Part shown: positions 6,646 through 7,356 of the stretch, one piece after another | Layout of the letters: each line of letters begins with the position of its first letter | How positions within the stretch are numbered: position 1 is the first letter of the stretch | Assembly (NCBI GenBank): GCA_003556955.1 | Contig: PWQB01000583.1 | Location: 1 to 7,356, forward strand | Length of the DNA: 7,356 nucleotides | DNA from: Nostocaceae cyanobacterium CSSed10_463m | Lineage (GTDB): Bacteria; Cyanobacteriota; Cyanobacteriia; Cyanobacteriales; Nostocaceae | Direction: 5' to 3' | Program-made: the position numbers and the translations under genes | The notes under the pieces: model-generated | What the model saw: the letters and a program-made list of their open reading frames with translations, nothing else | What the model was told of the DNA's origin: nothing | Database searches by the model: none

Positions 6646-7356
6646 CCCCCTGTAAATTGTGCTAATAACTTTTCGGCTGTGTTACATAGCTCTGGGTGAT
6701 GTTCACCATTACTCGCCAGCAAACCACCCCACTGATTAATATCTCCTGTATTGTATTGCAATAAACTGTTATCAAAGTGAGTAAACTTACCACCAGCTTC
6801 TGTTAAAATTAATTCTGGTGCTGCTATATCCCAATCTTTAGGGGCAGATTTTCCCGAAAGAGAAACGTAGACATCCGCCTGTTGTTCCACAATAGCGACA
6901 ATTTTGCACCCTATACTACCTACAGATTTGTAATTTTGACAAGGAAAGTTTTGTAATAAATAATCTAAAGATTCATTGCGGTGAGAGCGACTGGCAACTA
7001 CAGTTAAATCTGCCACTGGCTTACCTGATGAGACTTGAATGGGAGCAAAGCCATTGCGGGTTTCCACAAATGTACCCCCACCTTTTGTGGCAAAGTATAA
7101 CTTTTCGGTTTCCGGGATGGCAACTACTGCTAAAACTGGACGCTTGTCTTTAACTAAAGCGATGTGAATGGCATACTCGCCAGTTTTTTCAATAAAGTCT
7201 CTTGTACCATCTAAAGGATCAATAATCCATACCCATTCAGGCGATTCTTTACTCAGTTGTGATTTATAAGTTTCTTCACTGATATAGGCAAAATCTTGAT
7301 TACCCAAAGCTGCTTGTAGCTTCTCTAAAATATATTGACTCACGGCTACATCTGCA
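6642..7356 (-). CDS. cysQ: Inositol-monophosphatase-family enzyme, CysQ-like 3'(2'),5'-bisphosphate nucleotidase (5' end outside window)
   Basis: A Mg-dependent, Li-sensitive-type phosphatase of the IMPase/FBPase/CysQ superfamily. CysQ members hydrolyse PAP to AMP, clearing the by-product of sulfate assimilation; related members act on inositol phosphate, so the substrate is inferred. Of the 237 residues visible (numbered from Ala at 7355-7353), the metal-site motifs are intact: ISEET with the Glu pair at 27-28, DPLDGTRDF at 46-54 (Asp46, Asp49), and WDIAAPELIL at 175-184 (Asp176), then EAGG. The frame stays open to the window edge, reading ADVAVSQYIL, which matches the usual family stretch; GTG 7343 is therefore an internal Val and not the start. 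About 40 N-terminal residues are probably missing. It is a cytoplasmic enzyme. Stop TAA at 6644-6642. The unknown exported-protein gene follows after 135 bases. Confidence 0.85.
   Translation of the reverse strand, partial: ADVAVSQYILEKLQAALGNQDFAYISEETYKSQLSKESPEWVWIIDPLDGTRDFIEKTGEYAIHIALVKDKRPVLAVVAIPETEKLYFATKGGGTFVETRNGFAPIQVSSGKPVADLTVVASRSHRNESLDYLLQNFPCQNYKSVGSIGCKIVAIVEQQADVYVSLSGKSAPKDWDIAAPELILTEAGGKFTHFDNSLLQYNTGDINQWGGLLASNGEHHPELCNTAEKLLAQFTGG

Overview
The window looks like chromosomal DNA from a filamentous, probably heterocyst-forming (Nostocales-type) cyanobacterium. The evidence is an AT-rich coding style, four copies of the cyanobacterial HIP1 octamer GCGATCGC (two overlapping), a G-rich heptamer repeat of the kind scattered between Nostoc/Anabaena genes, and a giant Ser/Thr-kinase/His-kinase hybrid of the HstK type, which is characteristic of these organisms. 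The genus assignment is inference.

Layout. Positions 1-228 are non-coding leader with a possible promoter (12-40) and a two-copy dyad-like motif (69-106). Positions 229-5748 (+) are one continuous reading frame for a hybrid signalling protein of about 1,840 codons: Ser/Thr kinase, AAA/STAND-like ATPase, TPR-like helical region, GAF, coiled coil, histidine kinase. It is broken by a single in-frame TGA at 1366-1368, exactly where relatives carry a glycine just after the Walker A motif. The two pieces are therefore a 379-residue Ser/Thr kinase and a 1,449-residue downstream part carrying Walker B through the histidine kinase. Nothing else in the frame is damaged. Positions 5745-6506 (-) encode an exported or membrane-anchored protein of unknown function, whose stop codon shares the TTAA palindrome with the kinase stop. 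Positions 6507-6641 are intergenic, with a possible promoter, a heptamer repeat and a weak hairpin. Positions 6642-7356 (-) hold an inositol-monophosphatase-superfamily enzyme (CysQ-like 3'(2'),5'-bisphosphate nucleotidase), cut off at its N-terminus by the window edge.

How they fit together. The kinase gene runs alone on the plus strand and converges on the unknown-protein gene. The CysQ-like and unknown-protein genes point the same way, 135 bases apart, and could be co-transcribed, though the second may have its own promoter. No functional link between the kinase and the minus-strand genes can be shown from sequence.

The most notable signal is the lone in-frame TGA in an otherwise perfectly open hybrid kinase frame. 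It may be a recent nonsense mutation, a sequencing error, a genuine split into two proteins, or readthrough. I found no mobile element, CRISPR array, tRNA or rRNA.
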